40,204 nt of DNA from Methanobacterium sp. (GTDB lineage Archaea; Methanobacteriota; Methanobacteria; Methanobacteriales; Methanobacteriaceae). The stretch is taken from positions 1-40,204 of the forward strand of contig DUPR01000029.1 in NCBI GenBank assembly GCA_012838205.1, given 5' to 3'. The position numbers and the translations under genes were made by a program. Positions 1-12,636 of the stretch are shown one piece after another. How positions within the stretch are numbered: position 1 is the stretch's first letter; the number at the start of each line of letters is the position of its first letter. Under the pieces are notes generated by a model that saw only the letters and a list, made by a program, of their open reading frames with translations, was not told where the DNA came from and searched no databases.

Positions 1-1092
1 ATGAGCATTTACAAACTATCATTCAAAAACTTAAAAAGAAGAAAGCTCCGAAGTGCACTGACAATGCTGGGCATAATAATTGGAGTAGCTACTCTTGTAC
101 TTCTCATAGGGGCTGGCACAGGGATGCAATCCTACATGAAGGAGCAGACGGAAACTATGATGGGGGATATTTCTATATACAACAGTTCTGGAGGAGCATT
201 CATGGGTTCCAGCGGAGATTCGTATCTGAACAATAAAACAGTATCCCAAATCAAAAACATGTCACAACTTTACGATATTAAGGAAGAAACTCAATTTACC
301 ACCGAAATGAACAGAATTCCCCTATTTGTTTTTGGAATAAATAAATGGGATCAAGTCAAATTTAATGGTACCGCTGGCTTGGTTATTGACCAGTCATTGG
401 TTGACAAGTTTGGTTACAAAATAGGTGACGAAATCACCATTAAAGGAAAAAAATTCACTGTCACTGGAATAACCCAACAGAGTGCAGGAATGGGGATGGG
501 AATTGTATATTTAGATGTTGAAAAAGCCATACCTCTTAACGATTATAAGGTAACTAGCCTCACTGCCAGTGCCAAGGGAGACCCTGAATCTGCTAAAAAA
601 GATGTGGAAAGTCAAGTTCCTGGAACAATGGCCATGACTCAATCTGACTTCACCAAACAGATCGATAACATGATGAATGGTATAATGCTCTTTATTGGGG
701 CTATTGCCAGCATAGGGCTCTTGGTGGGCGTTATCAGTATTGTAAATATAATGTTAGTAAATGTAACCGAGAGAACCAGAGAAATTGGTGTTTTAAAAGC
801 AATTGGCTTTACTAACCGTGAAATTCTGGGAAGCATTCTTATGGAAGCCGGCCTTTTAGGTTTTATCGGTGCATTGGTTGGTTTAGTTATGGCGGCAATC
901 CTCTTACAGTTGGGCATCATTTTCTTCGGCCCACTGCTGGGAATGGAAGAGGTTAGCTTAATTCACATGCTTCCACCTTGGCTGGTTTTGGCGGTGGTGG
1001 GCGGAGCCACAGTTCTCAGTATTCTGGCCGGATTTTACCCTGCTTGGAGGGCTTCTAGGTTTAATGTTGTGGAGGCGTTACGTTATGACTGA
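1..1092 (+). CDS. MacB/FtsX-like ABC transporter permease
   Basis: The 363-aa product is the membrane subunit of an ABC exporter of the MacB/LolC type. It has an N-terminal membrane segment at about residues 19-41, a large extracytoplasmic domain at about 45-220, and three C-terminal membrane segments at about 225-355. The conserved FtsX-type stretch '[20 protein letters not shown]' precedes the second transmembrane segment, and the protein ends in the usual '[17 protein letters not shown]'. The ATG is the first base of the window, so upstream signals cannot be seen, but the N-terminus ([18 protein letters not shown]) is typical for a complete member. The gene overlaps the following ATPase by 8 bp, so the two are translationally coupled. 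Substrate unknown; the family exports peptides, lipids or antibiotics. Confidence 0.9.
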   Translation: MSIYKLSFKNLKRRKLRSALTMLGIIIGVATLVLLIGAGTGMQSYMKEQTETMMGDISIYNSSGGAFMGSSGDSYLNNKTVSQIKNMSQLYDIKEETQFTTEMNRIPLFVFGINKWDQVKFNGTAGLVIDQSLVDKFGYKIGDEITIKGKKFTVTGITQQSAGMGMGIVYLDVEKAIPLNDYKVTSLTASAKGDPESAKKDVESQVPGTMAMTQSDFTKQIDNMMNGIMLFIGAIASIGLLVGVISIVNIMLVNVTERTREIGVLKAIGFTNREILGSILMEAGLLGFIGALVGLVMAAILLQLGIIFFGPLLGMEEVSLIHMLPPWLVLAVVGGATVLSILAGFYPAWRASRFNVVEALRYD

Positions 1093-1738
1093 TATACTGG
1101 ACATTAAAGGGGCATGGAAAACTTATAAGATGGGTGCTGAGGAAATAAATGCCCTTCAGGGAGTAAACCTTAAAATAGGTGAAGGTAGTTTCGTGGCAGT
1201 CATGGGGCCTTCTGGTTCAGGTAAGTCTACCCTCCTTCACCTAGCGGGCACACTTGACTTGCCAACCAAGGGGGATGTTTCCATAGGTGGGAAAAAAGTC
1301 AGCGAACTCTCCAGCAAAGAACAAGCTTATTTAAGGAGATCCCAGATAGGATTCGTATTCCAACGCTTTAATCTGCTTTCGCAGTTAACTGCCTTGGAAA
1401 ATGTTATGCTGCCAATGATTAAACCGGATAAAGAAAGGGCTAAGGAAATATTAGATCGGATGGGTTTGGAGGGAAAATACCATCGTTTACCTTCACAATT
1501 ATCCGGTGGGGAGCAACAAAGAGTGGCCATAGCCAGATCATTGGCTAACAACCCAATTTTGATCTTGGCTGACGAACCCACTGGTGAACTGGACACCAAA
1601 AACAGTAGGATGATCATGGAACTATTAACCGAACTTAACAAGGAAGGCATGACTATAATTATAGTAACCCACGACCCAATGGCGGCAGAATACGCCCAAA
1701 TAACTGTTCAAATGCAGGATGGGGAGATACGGGAGTAA
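1085..1738 (+). CDS. LolD/MacB-type ABC transporter ATP-binding protein
   Basis: The 217-aa product is the nucleotide-binding subunit that powers the preceding permease. It shows Walker [10 protein letters not shown] (residues 41-49), the Q-loop region '[10 protein letters not shown]', the signature [15 protein letters not shown], Walker [12 protein letters not shown] and a switch histidine in VTHD. This is the classical LolD/MacB arrangement. The frame is open from 1064, but GGAGG at 1071-1075 lies 9 nt before ATG 1085, so I place the start there. The stop of the permease overlaps this ATG (ATGACTGA). The ATPase family is certain; the transported molecule is not. Confidence 0.92.
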   Translation: MTDILDIKGAWKTYKMGAEEINALQGVNLKIGEGSFVAVMGPSGSGKSTLLHLAGTLDLPTKGDVSIGGKKVSELSSKEQAYLRRSQIGFVFQRFNLLSQLTALENVMLPMIKPDKERAKEILDRMGLEGKYHRLPSQLSGGEQQRVAIARSLANNPILILADEPTGELDTKNSRMIMELLTELNKEGMTIIIVTHDPMAAEYAQITVQMQDGEIRE

Positions 1739-1786
1739 ATTATCATATAATTGAATCCAAATAAATAAAAATAAATTTACAAGAAT

Positions 1787-2941
1787 ATGAACGTCCCAAC
1801 GAACATCAAAAAAATAATTGCCTTGGCTAGGAAAGAATCCCGAGACATCCTTCAAAACAAGATATACCTCTTGGTTGTTTTTGTTCAGATTTTCATAATC
1901 TTGGGTGCTGTGGGTCTGGTGGTGGCAGCAGCAGTGGCCAGTGATCCTGCACTAATGGATGAGTCGGGAATAACTTCAGCCCTAACCATAGGTTTGCCTA
2001 CAGATTTAAAGGGATCTTCTTTGGCAAAATACTTGGAAGATGAGAAAATAACCCTGAAATATTATAAAACCACTGAGGATGCCAAACCGTTCTTAGGGGC
2101 TGAATTAGTGGCAATAGTTGATCTTTCTGATTCGGGAAAAGTTGTGGTACAAGTGGATAATTCAAATGTTTTTTATCCAGTAACATCTAGCAAGATCAAC
2201 AATGCAGTGAACAATTATAACACTGAAACAGCATTAAAAAAAGTAGGGTTAAACGAAAGCCAAGTAAAAGTCATTCAAAACCCAGTGAAATTCCAGATAA
2301 TTAAAATCAACCAGGATAAAGAAGTTCCACTAATACTGGACAATGCATACTTTGTGGAATTAATTTATGGTTTTATAATACCATTCATTTTGCTATTACC
2401 CTTTTTCCTAGCCAGTAACATTGTCACTGACAGTGTTGTTGGCGAAAAAGAGAGAAAAACCTTCGAAGTCTTATTAATGACTCCATTATCCAGTTATATG
2501 GTTATAATTGGTAAAACATTTCCTATATTGTTATTTTCACTTATACAAAGCCTTACATGGATGGGATTTCTCAATCTTCTAAAGGTTCCCATTTACAATC
2601 CTGTACTTCTAGCTTTAGTTTTATTCTTCATGGGCTTGGGCTTTATAGGTATTGGGATCTTAATATCCATGTTGGTGGACAGCACCAAAGAGGCCAACTC
2701 TGCCATAACATTGGTACTTGTATTTGCAACCTTTATCTTGTTTGTACCACTTTTCGTTAAATCAGGCGTTTTCCAGGGAATTTTCAACTTTATTCCAACG
2801 GTTTTAATGGTGAAACTGGCATCAACTCCCACCATTAAACCAGAAATCATGCTTTACATCTTACCAACCCTCATAATCTCTTTTTTAATTTTTTTGGGAA
2901 CAGTAAGATCGTTTAAACATGAAAGGGCTATAAGATTATAA
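1787..2941 (+). CDS. ABC-2 type (NatB-like) permease
   Basis: The 384-aa product resembles the ABC-2 permeases of NatB/YhaP type. It has one N-terminal membrane segment (about residues 27-50), a long extracytoplasmic domain (about 50-195), then five hydrophobic segments from about 200 to the C-terminus. '[27 protein letters not shown]' is the characteristic ABC-2 coupling region after the second transmembrane segment. No convincing Shine-Dalgarno sequence precedes ATG 1787, so the transcript may have a short leader or the gene may be translated weakly. It lies 48 bp after the ATPase gene, which may also serve this permease, although a NatB-type permease normally pairs with a different ATPase subfamily. 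The gene converges on the next minus-strand gene with only 10 bp between stops. Confidence 0.85.
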   Translation: MNVPTNIKKIIALARKESRDILQNKIYLLVVFVQIFIILGAVGLVVAAAVASDPALMDESGITSALTIGLPTDLKGSSLAKYLEDEKITLKYYKTTEDAKPFLGAELVAIVDLSDSGKVVVQVDNSNVFYPVTSSKINNAVNNYNTETALKKVGLNESQVKVIQNPVKFQIIKINQDKEVPLILDNAYFVELIYGFIIPFILLLPFFLASNIVTDSVVGEKERKTFEVLLMTPLSSYMVIIGKTFPILLFSLIQSLTWMGFLNLLKVPIYNPVLLALVLFFMGLGFIGIGILISMLVDSTKEANSAITLVLVFATFILFVPLFVKSGVFQGIFNFIPTVLMVKLASTPTIKPEIMLYILPTLIISFLIFLGTVRSFKHERAIRL

Positions 2942-2951
2942 AATTTTTATT

Positions 2952-3512
2952 TCATAGAAGGTATATTGCCAAACTCATTACAAATGCGGATACAAGAGGT
3001 ATGGGCACGTTATCATCAACTGGAATGTAAGCTTCAGTCAAAGTTCCAGCCATTGCACCAACAAATGCGGGAATAACAGGTAATTGTGTGAGGGAAACTA
3101 TGAATCCTACTATCAAGAAGGTTAAACTCCCTTCCAATGTTTTATGGGACTGAAAGGGAAGTTTAATTTTACCAAACCTTTTACCAATGAGAGTTGATGC
3201 TGAATCTCCTAATAGGAGTATTAGTATGGCAGCATTAGCAATGGCCATGTTGAACTGGAAAAAGTAGAGGGTGATGATGATGCCGATGAAAAAGTATACA
3301 AATCCTCTTTCGTCATGTTTGCGTTTTGTAACCCTTAGAATAGTTGAAAAAATGGGTATATTGTAGTAGTGGTCCAATCGGAAAACCATCTCCACAAAGG
3401 CTAAGATGGCTATGCAGAGGATAATCAGGAGATTTGGGGGTAAGAAATAACTTAATACAACGATGAAGACTCCTGATGCATGTATCAGTTGTCTCCAAAG
3501 TTCTTTTTGCAT
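2952..3512 (-). CDS. Polyprenol/diacylglycerol kinase family membrane protein (SEC59/DGK1/VTE5-like)
   Basis: The 186-aa integral membrane protein has about six hydrophobic segments. The block '[14 protein letters not shown]...HKTLEGS' (residues about 102-128) matches the CTP-dependent lipid kinase family that includes dolichol kinase, phytol kinase and yeast DGK1. The related CDP-alcohol cytidylyltransferase fold is similar, but the GDS-AST/KTLEGS spacing favours the kinase group. A role in phosphorylating a polyprenol or archaeal lipid precursor is inference. It begins 4 bp after the purL stop with no strong ribosome site, which suggests translation coupled to purL. Function in methanogens is untested as far as I know. 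Confidence 0.75.
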   Translation of the reverse strand: MQKELWRQLIHASGVFIVVLSYFLPPNLLIILCIAILAFVEMVFRLDHYYNIPIFSTILRVTKRKHDERGFVYFFIGIIITLYFFQFNMAIANAAILILLLGDSASTLIGKRFGKIKLPFQSHKTLEGSLTFLIVGFIVSLTQLPVIPAFVGAMAGTLTEAYIPVDDNVPIPLVSAFVMSLAIYLL

Positions 3513-3516
3513 ATGA

Positions 3517-5688
<2,172 letters not shown>

Positions 5689-5764
5689 TTTTTTCACCTT
5701 TTTTTGCAGGATTATTAATTAAATAATAATAGTCTTTCAATTTTCCTAATTACAAACCGATACA

Positions 5765-8700
5765 TCATGACTTTAATATACCGATAGATAACTCATGTTT
5801 TTCAATATTCCATTTTTTACTGTAATCTCCATCCACTGAGTCAAACAATAAGTTATGGGCTCTAACCTCATGAGAGACAAAATTAAGGTGTGGTTCTACC
5901 ATTTTTCTAAATTCTGGACTGCAGTCCACATAAACATCAATATTAGCCTCGACGTCCAAGTCCAAATCTTTTCGCATGTCCTGAATCCTTCTAATTAGTT
6001 CCCGGGACATGGCTTCAGAGAGTATATCTGGAGTAAGTTCGGTGTCAACAAACACACTTCCTCCACTAAACTCAGCACTCACCACATTATCTGGAAGTTC
6101 AGTTTCAAACAATACATCTCCCTCTTCCAAAACAATTGTAATATCATCAAGTTCCACCAAATATTCGCCATTTGACTCAAGTTCAGCAATTACATCTGCA
6201 CCATTAGTGGATGACAAGTATGAAGCGACTTTTGGAACATCACTGCGTAATTTAGGCCCCAATGTCTTCATATTAGGGGCAGCAATGATTTTTAAGTCTT
6301 TGAATTCGGCTGATGAAGTGTATTTTTTGGCATTAGCTTGTTCTAACAAAATATCCTGAAGTTCTGATGTAGATTTCATTACTCGGGGGTCATCGGAAAC
6401 AATAATAATTTCACGCACAGGCCATCGCAACTTGTAACGGGCTATATCCCTGGCATGAGCACATGCTTCTATAATATCCCGTAAAATAACCATATTATCT
6501 TCCAGATCCTGATCTATAGCTTCTTCATCAACTTCCCAGTCCAGCATATGCACACTTTCAGGGGCATCTTCTTCCACACCAAGAACCATGTTTTGATAGA
6601 TTTCTTCAGTTATATATGGTGCTATGGGTGCTAAAATAGTAATCAATTTCTTAAGAACATGGTAAAGTGTGAAATATGCACCTAATTTATCCGGATCTTC
6701 TTTTTCCACCCATGTTCGCCCTCTAATTAGGCGCACATACCAACGACTCAGATCCTCAAGTATGAAGTGGTTGAGACTGCGGGTGGCTTTATGAAGATGC
6801 AGGGAATCAAGTGCATTAGTAACTTCAAGAGCTACTGAATTTATTCGTGACGTGATCCATCGGTCCTCATCACGGAATTTAAGATCATCAGGGTTGTAAA
6901 GGGTGGGGTTAAATTCATCGAGTGACATGTAGGTTGTGCTGAAGACATAAACATTCCAAAGAATGTTAAACATCTTATTCACCGTTCCAACTTCTTCCCA
7001 GTTAAATTTCAGGTCATCCCATGGTTTATTCCCCCACAGTAAGTAGAAACGTAGAATATCGGCTCCATATTTTTCAATAACTTCATCAGGCTCTACCACG
7101 TTGCCCAAAGATTTGCTCATCTTCTTACCCTCTTCATCTAGGGTGAAACCATGCATCAAAACTCTTTGATAAGGCACACTATCCAGGGCAATCACTCCAC
7201 ATCCCATCTGGGAGTAAAACCATCCCCTAGTCTGGTCATGTCCTTCAGTGATAAACTGGTAAGGATACCACTCCTCGAACATTTCCTTTTCCTGAGGATA
7301 ATATAAAGCAGCCCATCCAGCCACTCCAGAATCGATCCACACATCTAAAACATCGGGTGTACGCTGCATTTTACCTCCGCATGAGCAACCCAACTTTATT
7401 TCATCAACATGGGGGCGATGAATGAAATCACCCTCTAACGTGCCTTCCACAATTTTTTCGCGTAGTTCTTGGATGGATCCAACTACTTCTATTTTTTCAC
7501 AATCTTCACAAAGCCAGATAGGTATGGGTATTCCCCAGTAGCGTTGTCTAGAGATGGTCCAATCCCGCGCATTTTCGATCCAGTTCCTGAATCTGCTTTC
7601 ACCAGCCCAAGACGGAATCCATTCAACATTGTCTAGTTCGCTTAGCATCTGGTTTTTTATGGAAGTGATCTTCAAAAACCACTGTTTAGTGGCCAAATAT
7701 ATTATAGGGGTTTTACACCTCCAACAGAACCCATATCGGTGATCAATAGTAGTTTTCTTATATAAAAGTTGATGGACTTCCAGATCAGCCATTATATTAT
7801 CATCAGCGTCTTTAACGAACTTTCCCTCATATTTTCCTGCTTCACTTGTGAATATTCCTGCCTCGTCTACAGGACAGAAAATGGGCAGTCCATATTTTTT
7901 ACCTATTTCAAAGTCATCAGGCCCGTGTCCGGGTGCAGTGTGAACACATCCTGTTCCTTCGGTAAGAGTAACGTGTTTACCGGATAAAATCCTATGTTCA
8001 AAATTCTTATGGAAGGGTATTTCTCCAGGAAGGGGGTGTTCGTATTCTATTCCTTCCAGGTCGCTGCCTTTAACCCTTTTTAAAATTTGGTATTCCTGAT
8101 CAGGGAATGTGGATTCCACTAATGCTTCGGCCAGAAGATAGACTTCTTCACTTGCTTCAGATTTCACATATACATAATCAAAATCAGGATGCACACAAAC
8201 CGCTAAATTGGCAGGCAGTGTCCAGGGGGTAGTGGTCCACACTAAGATGAATTCCTTTTTTTTACCTTTTAAAGGGAATTTAACATATATGGATGGGTCT
8301 TCCTTATTTTCATAGTCGATTTCAGCTAGTGCCAAGGCAGTTTCACATCGGGGGCACCATGTAATAACTCGCTGGTCGTTAACAAGGAGTTTCTTTTCAT
8401 GAGCACGTTTAAGCGTCCACCAACAACTTTCCATGTACTTATTGTCGAGAGTTATATATGGATTATCCCAATCCATCCAAACACCCAACATTTCAAATTG
8501 TTTGGTCATGAGGGCTTGGTTTTCAAGAGCAAACTTTTTACATTTATTAACGAAATTTTCAATACCTACCTTGGTTTCGATTTCCTTTTTACTCTTTAAA
8601 CCTAGAATTCCCTCTACTTTATGCTCAATAGGCAGTCCATGGGTGTCCCATCCGGCTTGTCTACGGACATTGAAACCTGACATTGATTTGAAACGCAGGA

Positions 8701-8905
8701 AACTGTCCTTGATGATTTTGTTCCATGCAGTTCCCAAATGGATCCGTCCGCTGCAATACGGTGGCCCATCTAAAAAAGAAAATTTAGGCTGGTCTTGCCT
8801 TAACTCTTTGGTATGCTGGTATATCTGGTTTTGATCCCAGAATTTCTGTATTTTTTCCTCAATGACCAGGGACTGGTATGATCGTGGGGCTTCCTTTATT
8901 GCCAT
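5765..8905 (-). CDS. ileS: Isoleucyl-tRNA synthetase
   Basis: The enzyme charges tRNA-Ile with isoleucine in the cytoplasm. The 1046-aa length is that of the long archaeal/eukaryotic-type IleRS. The class I signature is present as HLGT (residues 56-59, after [10 protein letters not shown]) and KMSKS (about 593-597). The inserted editing (CP1) domain between them contains '[13 protein letters not shown]' and '[16 protein letters not shown]'. Cysteine clusters 'CWRCKTPI', 'CEDCEKI' and 'CSCGGK' could bind zinc. The anticodon-binding domain follows, with a C-terminal extension typical of this subfamily. The start is ATG 8905, preceded by AAGGAGA at about 5 nt. It has its own promoter with duplicated TATA boxes and probably drives purL. 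Confidence 0.97.
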   Translation of the reverse strand: MAIKEAPRSYQSLVIEEKIQKFWDQNQIYQHTKELRQDQPKFSFLDGPPYCSGRIHLGTAWNKIIKDSFLRFKSMSGFNVRRQAGWDTHGLPIEHKVEGILGLKSKKEIETKVGIENFVNKCKKFALENQALMTKQFEMLGVWMDWDNPYITLDNKYMESCWWTLKRAHEKKLLVNDQRVITWCPRCETALALAEIDYENKEDPSIYVKFPLKGKKKEFILVWTTTPWTLPANLAVCVHPDFDYVYVKSEASEEVYLLAEALVESTFPDQEYQILKRVKGSDLEGIEYEHPLPGEIPFHKNFEHRILSGKHVTLTEGTGCVHTAPGHGPDDFEIGKKYGLPIFCPVDEAGIFTSEAGKYEGKFVKDADDNIMADLEVHQLLYKKTTIDHRYGFCWRCKTPIIYLATKQWFLKITSIKNQMLSELDNVEWIPSWAGESRFRNWIENARDWTISRQRYWGIPIPIWLCEDCEKIEVVGSIQELREKIVEGTLEGDFIHRPHVDEIKLGCSCGGKMQRTPDVLDVWIDSGVAGWAALYYPQEKEMFEEWYPYQFITEGHDQTRGWFYSQMGCGVIALDSVPYQRVLMHGFTLDEEGKKMSKSLGNVVEPDEVIEKYGADILRFYLLWGNKPWDDLKFNWEEVGTVNKMFNILWNVYVFSTTYMSLDEFNPTLYNPDDLKFRDEDRWITSRINSVALEVTNALDSLHLHKATRSLNHFILEDLSRWYVRLIRGRTWVEKEDPDKLGAYFTLYHVLKKLITILAPIAPYITEEIYQNMVLGVEEDAPESVHMLDWEVDEEAIDQDLEDNMVILRDIIEACAHARDIARYKLRWPVREIIIVSDDPRVMKSTSELQDILLEQANAKKYTSSAEFKDLKIIAAPNMKTLGPKLRSDVPKVASYLSSTNGADVIAELESNGEYLVELDDITIVLEEGDVLFETELPDNVVSAEFSGGSVFVDTELTPDILSEAMSRELIRRIQDMRKDLDLDVEANIDVYVDCSPEFRKMVEPHLNFVSHEVRAHNLLFDSVDGDYSKKWNIEKHELSIGILKS

Positions 8906-8971
8906 CTCTATTCTCCTTGGATAGTATGATTATTAACTTGATGATCAACATATAACAAATTTAGTTTGCGG

Positions 8972-8991
8972 CCTTTTATATCCTTTTATAT
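8972..8991 (-). promoter_or_regulatory. Duplicated TATA-box promoter of ileS
   Basis: The 10-bp unit CCTTTTATAT (plus strand) occurs twice in perfect tandem at 8972-8981 and 8982-8991. Read on the minus strand this gives ATATAAAAGG twice, two TATA boxes exactly one helical turn apart. Expected start sites are about 8953-8966, leaving a leader of about 50-60 nt before the ileS ATG at 8905. The sequence repeat is observed; promoter function is inferred from archaeal TATA spacing. Confidence 0.6.
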
Positions 8992-9059
8992 CATTGATCT
9001 GATGAGGTGAAGGGGGGTGATGGTGAAAAGATTTTTAAATTAACAGTATAAATTGCCAA

Positions 9060-9100
9060 CAGAATAGCGAAATAATATTAAAAAAAATATTTAAAGAAAA
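9060..9100 (-). terminator. T-rich terminator after mat
   Basis: Read on the minus strand, the region just past the mat stop holds a long T tract (about eight T residues near 9078-9085) flanked by further T-rich sequence. Archaeal termination relies on such T tracts without needing a hairpin. No strong stem is visible. Confidence 0.4.
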
Positions 9101-9109
9101 ATAAATGGT

Positions 9110-10315
9110 TTAAAAGGTTCTTAGTTTACCCTGAATCAACATTTCTGTTATTTTGTTGATATCAGCCAACCAAGAGTCCATTACTCCCTGAACTTCATTT
9201 TTTACTTTGTTCATCTCATAACCTTTTTCAAGAATCAGTTGAGCACTTGCCGCTCTGGGCTTGTCAATAGGGGAGCCTATCTGGCTTAAAATCATCATAT
9301 GTACTTGGTTAACTCCTTCAACTTCTTTCACAATGTCATCAGCTATTTTATTTGATAAAAGGTTATATATTTTCCCAACATGGTTGATGGGGTTTTTTCC
9401 AGAGGTTGCTTCCATTGACATGGGCCTATTGGGAGTTATAAGTCCGTTTGCCCGGTTTCCCCGACCTACAGATCCGTCATCACCCATTTCTGCCGAAGTA
9501 CCGGTTACAGTGAGGTAATAACCCTCCTCGGTTTTACTTCCAGTGTTGTCTCCAGTGTTAATGTAGGTGCTTACTTCGCGGTTGGTGTATTCCATGGCCA
9601 ACTTAGTTATAATATCATTAAGCTCTTTTTTGATGTCCATATAAGTTTCTACACAATCAACGTGCTTCGATATCATGGCAACTGCAACAGTAAGGGTGAT
9701 TTTATCATGGTCCCTAAGACCCATTACTTTAATATCCTCACCCACTTGTGGATATTTTTTCTTGAATTTTTTGGAGTTTAAAAGTTCTTCAATGGCCAGA
9801 ACCATGCTTTCTGTCTCAGAAAATGGGGCAAAACCAACTCCAAAGGAAGTGTCATTAGAAGCAGGTATTCCTTCTCTTCCAAAAACATTAACCAAGTCTC
9901 CCGATCCATGGCCTATCTTACATTCTACCACAGTGCAAGTTTCCACATCCAGATTTATCAAAGAATCGTTAAGATATTTTTTTGCCGCACTTATAGCTAT
10001 TCTGTCAATGCCTATTTTTTTACCTTCATATTCAGGAACACCGCGACCAGTGAGGAGGATATCCATGGGTGTTATTATTTCACCTCCTCCGAATACGGGA
10101 GATGATTCTCCAGCGGTTATTTGCACTTCATCAGTGTTGTGGTGGAGGACACCCCCAAAATAATCAATATAAGCGTTGCACAGCTCACGGCTAACTGATT
10201 CTGCTATTCCGTCACTGATACTGTCAGGATGTCCAATACCCTTCCTTTCCACAATTTCTATTTCTTGCTCTTCAATGGGCTTCTGAATAAGTTCTTCAAC
10301 AATAATATTTCTCAT
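9110..10315 (-). CDS. mat: Archaeal-type S-adenosylmethionine synthetase (methionine adenosyltransferase)
   Basis: The 401-aa cytoplasmic enzyme makes S-adenosylmethionine from ATP and methionine. It belongs to the archaeal MAT family, which is only distantly related to bacterial MetK. Diagnostic stretches are [17 protein letters not shown] (residues about 24-40), '[17 protein letters not shown]', [15 protein letters not shown] and '[19 protein letters not shown]'. Length and both ends fit the family. ATG 10315 has a modest GAGGGATC ribosome site. It is divergent from the DUF192 gene across only about 58 bp, so the two promoters must overlap. SAM supply suits a methanogen rich in radical SAM and methyl-transfer chemistry. 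Confidence 0.96.
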   Translation of the reverse strand: MRNIIVEELIQKPIEEQEIEIVERKGIGHPDSISDGIAESVSRELCNAYIDYFGGVLHHNTDEVQITAGESSPVFGGGEIITPMDILLTGRGVPEYEGKKIGIDRIAISAAKKYLNDSLINLDVETCTVVECKIGHGSGDLVNVFGREGIPASNDTSFGVGFAPFSETESMVLAIEELLNSKKFKKKYPQVGEDIKVMGLRDHDKITLTVAVAMISKHVDCVETYMDIKKELNDIITKLAMEYTNREVSTYINTGDNTGSKTEEGYYLTVTGTSAEMGDDGSVGRGNRANGLITPNRPMSMEATSGKNPINHVGKIYNLLSNKIADDIVKEVEGVNQVHMMILSQIGSPIDKPRAASAQLILEKGYEMNKVKNEVQGVMDSWLADINKITEMLIQGKLRTF

Positions 10316-10331
10316 ACAAGATCCCTCTGCC

Positions 10332-10339
10332 TTATAAAA
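10332..10339 (+). promoter_or_regulatory. TATA box for the DUF192 gene
   Basis: TTATAAAA at 10332-10339 would place transcription start near 10358-10363. This lies downstream of the ATG at 10350 and supports ATG 10374 as the true start of the DUF192 gene. On the opposite strand a TTATAATAGG element near 10341-10350 could serve mat, so the divergent promoters share the same few dozen bases. Confidence 0.45.
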
Positions 10340-10373
10340 ACCTATTATAATGAGTAGGTTAAAACATATCTTA

Positions 10374-10745
10374 ATGAGTTATGTGTTTATAGTAAATAAA
10401 ACTAAGGGCAGCAACTTGGGAAATGCTGATGTAGCTGACAGTTTTTTCTCTCGTTTCAAGGGATTAATGATGGTAAAAAGCCTTAAAAGGGGACTTATAT
10501 TAAAATTACCTTCACAAAGGAGTAGGAGGGCTTCAGGTATACACATGTTCTTTATGCGCATTCCTTTGGATATTATTTTCACAGATTCTGAAAAAAAAGT
10601 GGTTGATAAGGTTACTCTTGACCCTTGGGCAACTTACACGCCAATTGCACCAGCTAAATATATTATAGAACTGGAAAAAGGAAAATTAGCAGAATCTAAC
10701 ACTGAAATAGGTGATGAACTTGATTTCTCTTGTGAATCATTATAA
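10374..10745 (+). CDS. DUF192 family protein
   Basis: The product is 123 aa from ATG 10374 (131 aa from ATG 10350). The block '[22 protein letters not shown]' followed by '[15 protein letters not shown]' is the recognisable DUF192 core, a small single-domain family widespread in archaea and bacteria with no settled biochemical role. The family core begins soon after '[32 protein letters not shown]' and needs no extra N-terminal residues. I prefer the second ATG because the upstream TATA box predicts transcription beginning after the first. Many relatives carry a signal peptide, but none is apparent here. No metabolic link to the neighbours is obvious. Confidence 0.8.
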   Translation: MSYVFIVNKTKGSNLGNADVADSFFSRFKGLMMVKSLKRGLILKLPSQRSRRASGIHMFFMRIPLDIIFTDSEKKVVDKVTLDPWATYTPIAPAKYIIELEKGKLAESNTEIGDELDFSCESL

Positions 10746-10825
10746 TTGTGGAAAATTATTATTTTTATAATCATTGGCAAAAAAAATCATAAAGGAATAG
10801 TTTTATCCTATGGGAGAGCATAATT

Positions 10826-11107
10826 ATGAGTTTACAAGTAAAAATCATTGATTATGGATTTTCAGACGGTTTAAAACGTTATTTTATCACTTATCATATT
10901 ACTGGCCTTGGAAATGATGATTTTAGTAAACTTATTCATCGCTTGGAGGATCCAGTTATGGTGAAGGGAAATGAGATATTTTTGAATGTCTATTTTGATA
11001 AGGAGTACTACCCCTTTGGCACTTCAGATTCTCAAAACCGATTTGAAGATTACCAAGCACGGGAAGAGATAGAAATGACTGCATATCTATTGGAGTTGCT
11101 GGAATAA
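10826..11107 (+). CDS. Conserved-looking hypothetical protein, 93 aa
   Basis: I do not recognise this family. The product is a small soluble acidic protein without membrane segments or cysteines, beginning 'MSLQVKIIDYGFSDGLKRYF' and rich in aromatic residues. It is likely to be a real gene because GGGAG lies 9-13 nt before ATG 10826, codon use matches its neighbours, and a T-rich stretch follows at 11206-11226. It lies 80 bp after DUF192 and may be co-transcribed with it. A compact alpha/beta fold is plausible, but no function can be inferred. Confidence 0.65.
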   Translation: MSLQVKIIDYGFSDGLKRYFITYHITGLGNDDFSKLIHRLEDPVMVKGNEIFLNVYFDKEYYPFGTSDSQNRFEDYQAREEIEMTAYLLELLE

Positions 11108-11202
11108 AGTTAAAATAATGATTTTTAATTCAAAAAACACGATTTTTTAATCTACAATTTATTTTAAATCACATTTTTGGGAAAAATATCAGCTGAAATA
11201 TT

Positions 11203-11227
11203 TGTGTTTTTTTTATTCAATTTTTCT
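11203..11227 (+). terminator. T-tract terminator after the 93-aa gene
   Basis: A run of eight T residues followed by a second T5 run lies about 100 bp after the stop at 11107. The T tracts fit an archaeal intrinsic terminator. The opposite-strand HEAT gene ends at 11276, so this is also the convergent boundary. Confidence 0.35.
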
Positions 11228-11275
11228 ACATGACAAAGATTTTTTCTAGTTCTTCCAAGCCAATCGTATTGATAA

Positions 11276-11677
11276 TTAATTTCTTTTCAAACGATTTTTA
11301 ACTTCTTTAATGGCAATTTTGGCTACTTTCCTGACCACTGGATTTTCATCATTAGTTGCTTTCTCCAACGCTCCAATTGCACGCTCATCACCTACCATGG
11401 CAAGACTAATGGCAGAACCATACCTCACACTGCATTTTTCATCACTCATTAGTTTTACAAGCGGCATAACGCTCCGTTCATCCTCAAAAATTGCCAGAGA
11501 AAGTGCTGCAGCCTCCCTAACATGCCAATCTTCATCTTGAAGGGCTTCGATCAGCGGTTCAACAGCGTTAGGTTCTCCAACTTCTCCTAAAAGTTCAGCA
11601 GCATCCTCTCGAACACTCCAATCATCACTTTTTAGTCTTTCTAACAGGAAATCAATTCTTTTATGTTCATCAGCCAA
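11276..11677 (-). CDS. HEAT-repeat (PBS-lyase-like) protein
   Basis: The 133-aa protein consists almost entirely of four HEAT-like repeats of about 31 residues. Examples are '[22 protein letters not shown]', '[22 protein letters not shown]', '[22 protein letters not shown]' and '[16 protein letters not shown]'. Such proteins form an alpha solenoid and act as protein-interaction scaffolds; the family name comes from phycocyanobilin lyases, but lyase activity is not implied. The start is TTG 11677, supported by GGGAGGGG at 11683-11690, 7 nt upstream; no in-frame ATG exists nearby. A perfect 11-bp inverted repeat lies about 50-75 bp upstream. Partner unknown. Confidence 0.85.
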   Translation of the reverse strand: MADEHKRIDFLLERLKSDDWSVREDAAELLGEVGEPNAVEPLIEALQDEDWHVREAAALSLAIFEDERSVMPLVKLMSDEKCSVRYGSAISLAMVGDERAIGALEKATNDENPVVRKVAKIAIKEVKNRLKRN

Positions 11678-11724
11678 TTAGACCCCTCCCAATTTTTTAT
11701 TTTTTCATCCAATTTAGATTCTTT

Positions 11725-11753
11725 TAAACAACATACTTTTTTTATGTTGTTTA
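11725..11753. repeat. Perfect 11-bp inverted repeat upstream of the HEAT gene
   Basis: TAAACAACATA at 11725-11735 is matched exactly by its reverse complement TATGTTGTTTA at 11743-11753, with a 7-nt spacer. It lies 48 bp upstream of the HEAT gene start and overlaps a possible minus-strand TATA element (TTTAAAAG near 11722-11729). It could be an operator. As RNA it would make a stable 11-bp hairpin and so could instead end transcription from the DmrX-like gene. Confidence 0.6.
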
Positions 11754-11854
11754 TCTTTTAATTATTTTCAAGAAAAAGATGGATAATCTCCATTGCAAAA
11801 TTATTCATGGTTTGGTTAAGAGTGAAAAAATAAAAATAGAATTAAAAATTTTTC

Positions 11855-12553
11855 TTATATGTTTTTTAAAATTTTTGAAGGATGTTGAAACACTTCCACT
11901 CCTTCCAGTTCTTGCAATTTTGCGGTGTTTTCAATATCAATTTTCCGCATGTGGATGGTGACTATGCTACCTCCACTGACAGCTCCAAAGGGACAAGCTG
12001 CTTGACAAGCGGCGCACCCCTGACATTTAAGGAGATCAATCTCAACAGCAGGAGTTATAGCATCTGGTGGGCAAGCCACAGCTGCCTCACAAATGTCACA
12101 GTTCTGACATAGCTCTAATTCAAGTTTTGAAGGGAGAACTGTATCTAAATCTCCTGATTCAAGATCCACTGGTACTAAAAATGTTCTAACTTTCCCTTTC
12201 CCTGCTTGAGCAACAGCATTGGTAACTAAGTTATCAGCTATTCCATGTACTAGTTTGGCAATGGTGTTGGAAGTGGCGGGAGATACTATCAGTAAATCAT
12301 ATCTCCCTAGGGAGAAACGGCCAGACATGGGGTAACTCCACATTTGGTCCTTTTCTAGAACTAATTCCTGATAATATCCTCCAGTAAGACTTGTAACTCT
12401 GTCAAAAAGACCATACATCTTCAAAACTTCTTCTCCCGCACCAGAAAGCAGGACACTTATCTGATTTTCTTCTACTGAAGCTATTTTTTCCAGAGTTTCA
12501 ACACTCTCTAGGAGCATATGTCCTGCTCCAGTGAATGCCCAAGCGATTTTCAT
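11855..12553 (-). CDS. DmrX-like archaeal flavo-iron-sulfur protein (MJ0208 family)
   Basis: The 232-aa protein joins an N-terminal flavoprotein (UbiX/Dfp-like) domain, residues about 1-140, to two [4Fe-4S] ferredoxin motifs: [17 protein letters not shown] and [15 protein letters not shown]. The flavin domain shows GAGHMLLES near the start and the '[26 protein letters not shown]' region typical of FMN-binding flavoproteins. This layout matches the archaeoflavoprotein MJ0208 group, one member of which (DmrX of Methanosarcina) reduces dihydromethanopterin. By analogy it may make tetrahydromethanopterin, the C1 carrier, which fits its neighbour glyA. The exact substrate is inferred. Confidence 0.8.
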   Translation of the reverse strand: MKIAWAFTGAGHMLLESVETLEKIASVEENQISVLLSGAGEEVLKMYGLFDRVTSLTGGYYQELVLEKDQMWSYPMSGRFSLGRYDLLIVSPATSNTIAKLVHGIADNLVTNAVAQAGKGKVRTFLVPVDLESGDLDTVLPSKLELELCQNCDICEAAVACPPDAITPAVEIDLLKCQGCAACQAACPFGAVSGGSIVTIHMRKIDIENTAKLQELEGVEVFQHPSKILKNI

Positions 12554-12636
12554 AATAACCCATTCTTTTAGGTTTAGAAATATTTTTACATTAAGATTAT
12601 GACGGTCAAATTCCTTCCATAATAGGTTTCCAATGA

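Noticed and set aside
8994..9030. Possible C/D-box guide RNA (CTGATGA then TGATGG) upstream of ileS
   Set aside because: The C box does not fit the RTGATGA pattern and no CTGA D or D' box follows at suitable spacing. The GGTGA repeats resemble ribosome sites, but only a seven-codon frame follows.
9675..10163. 162-codon open frame antisense to mat
   Set aside because: It is the opposite-strand shadow of the conserved S-adenosylmethionine synthetase gene; no ribosome site or recognisable motif.
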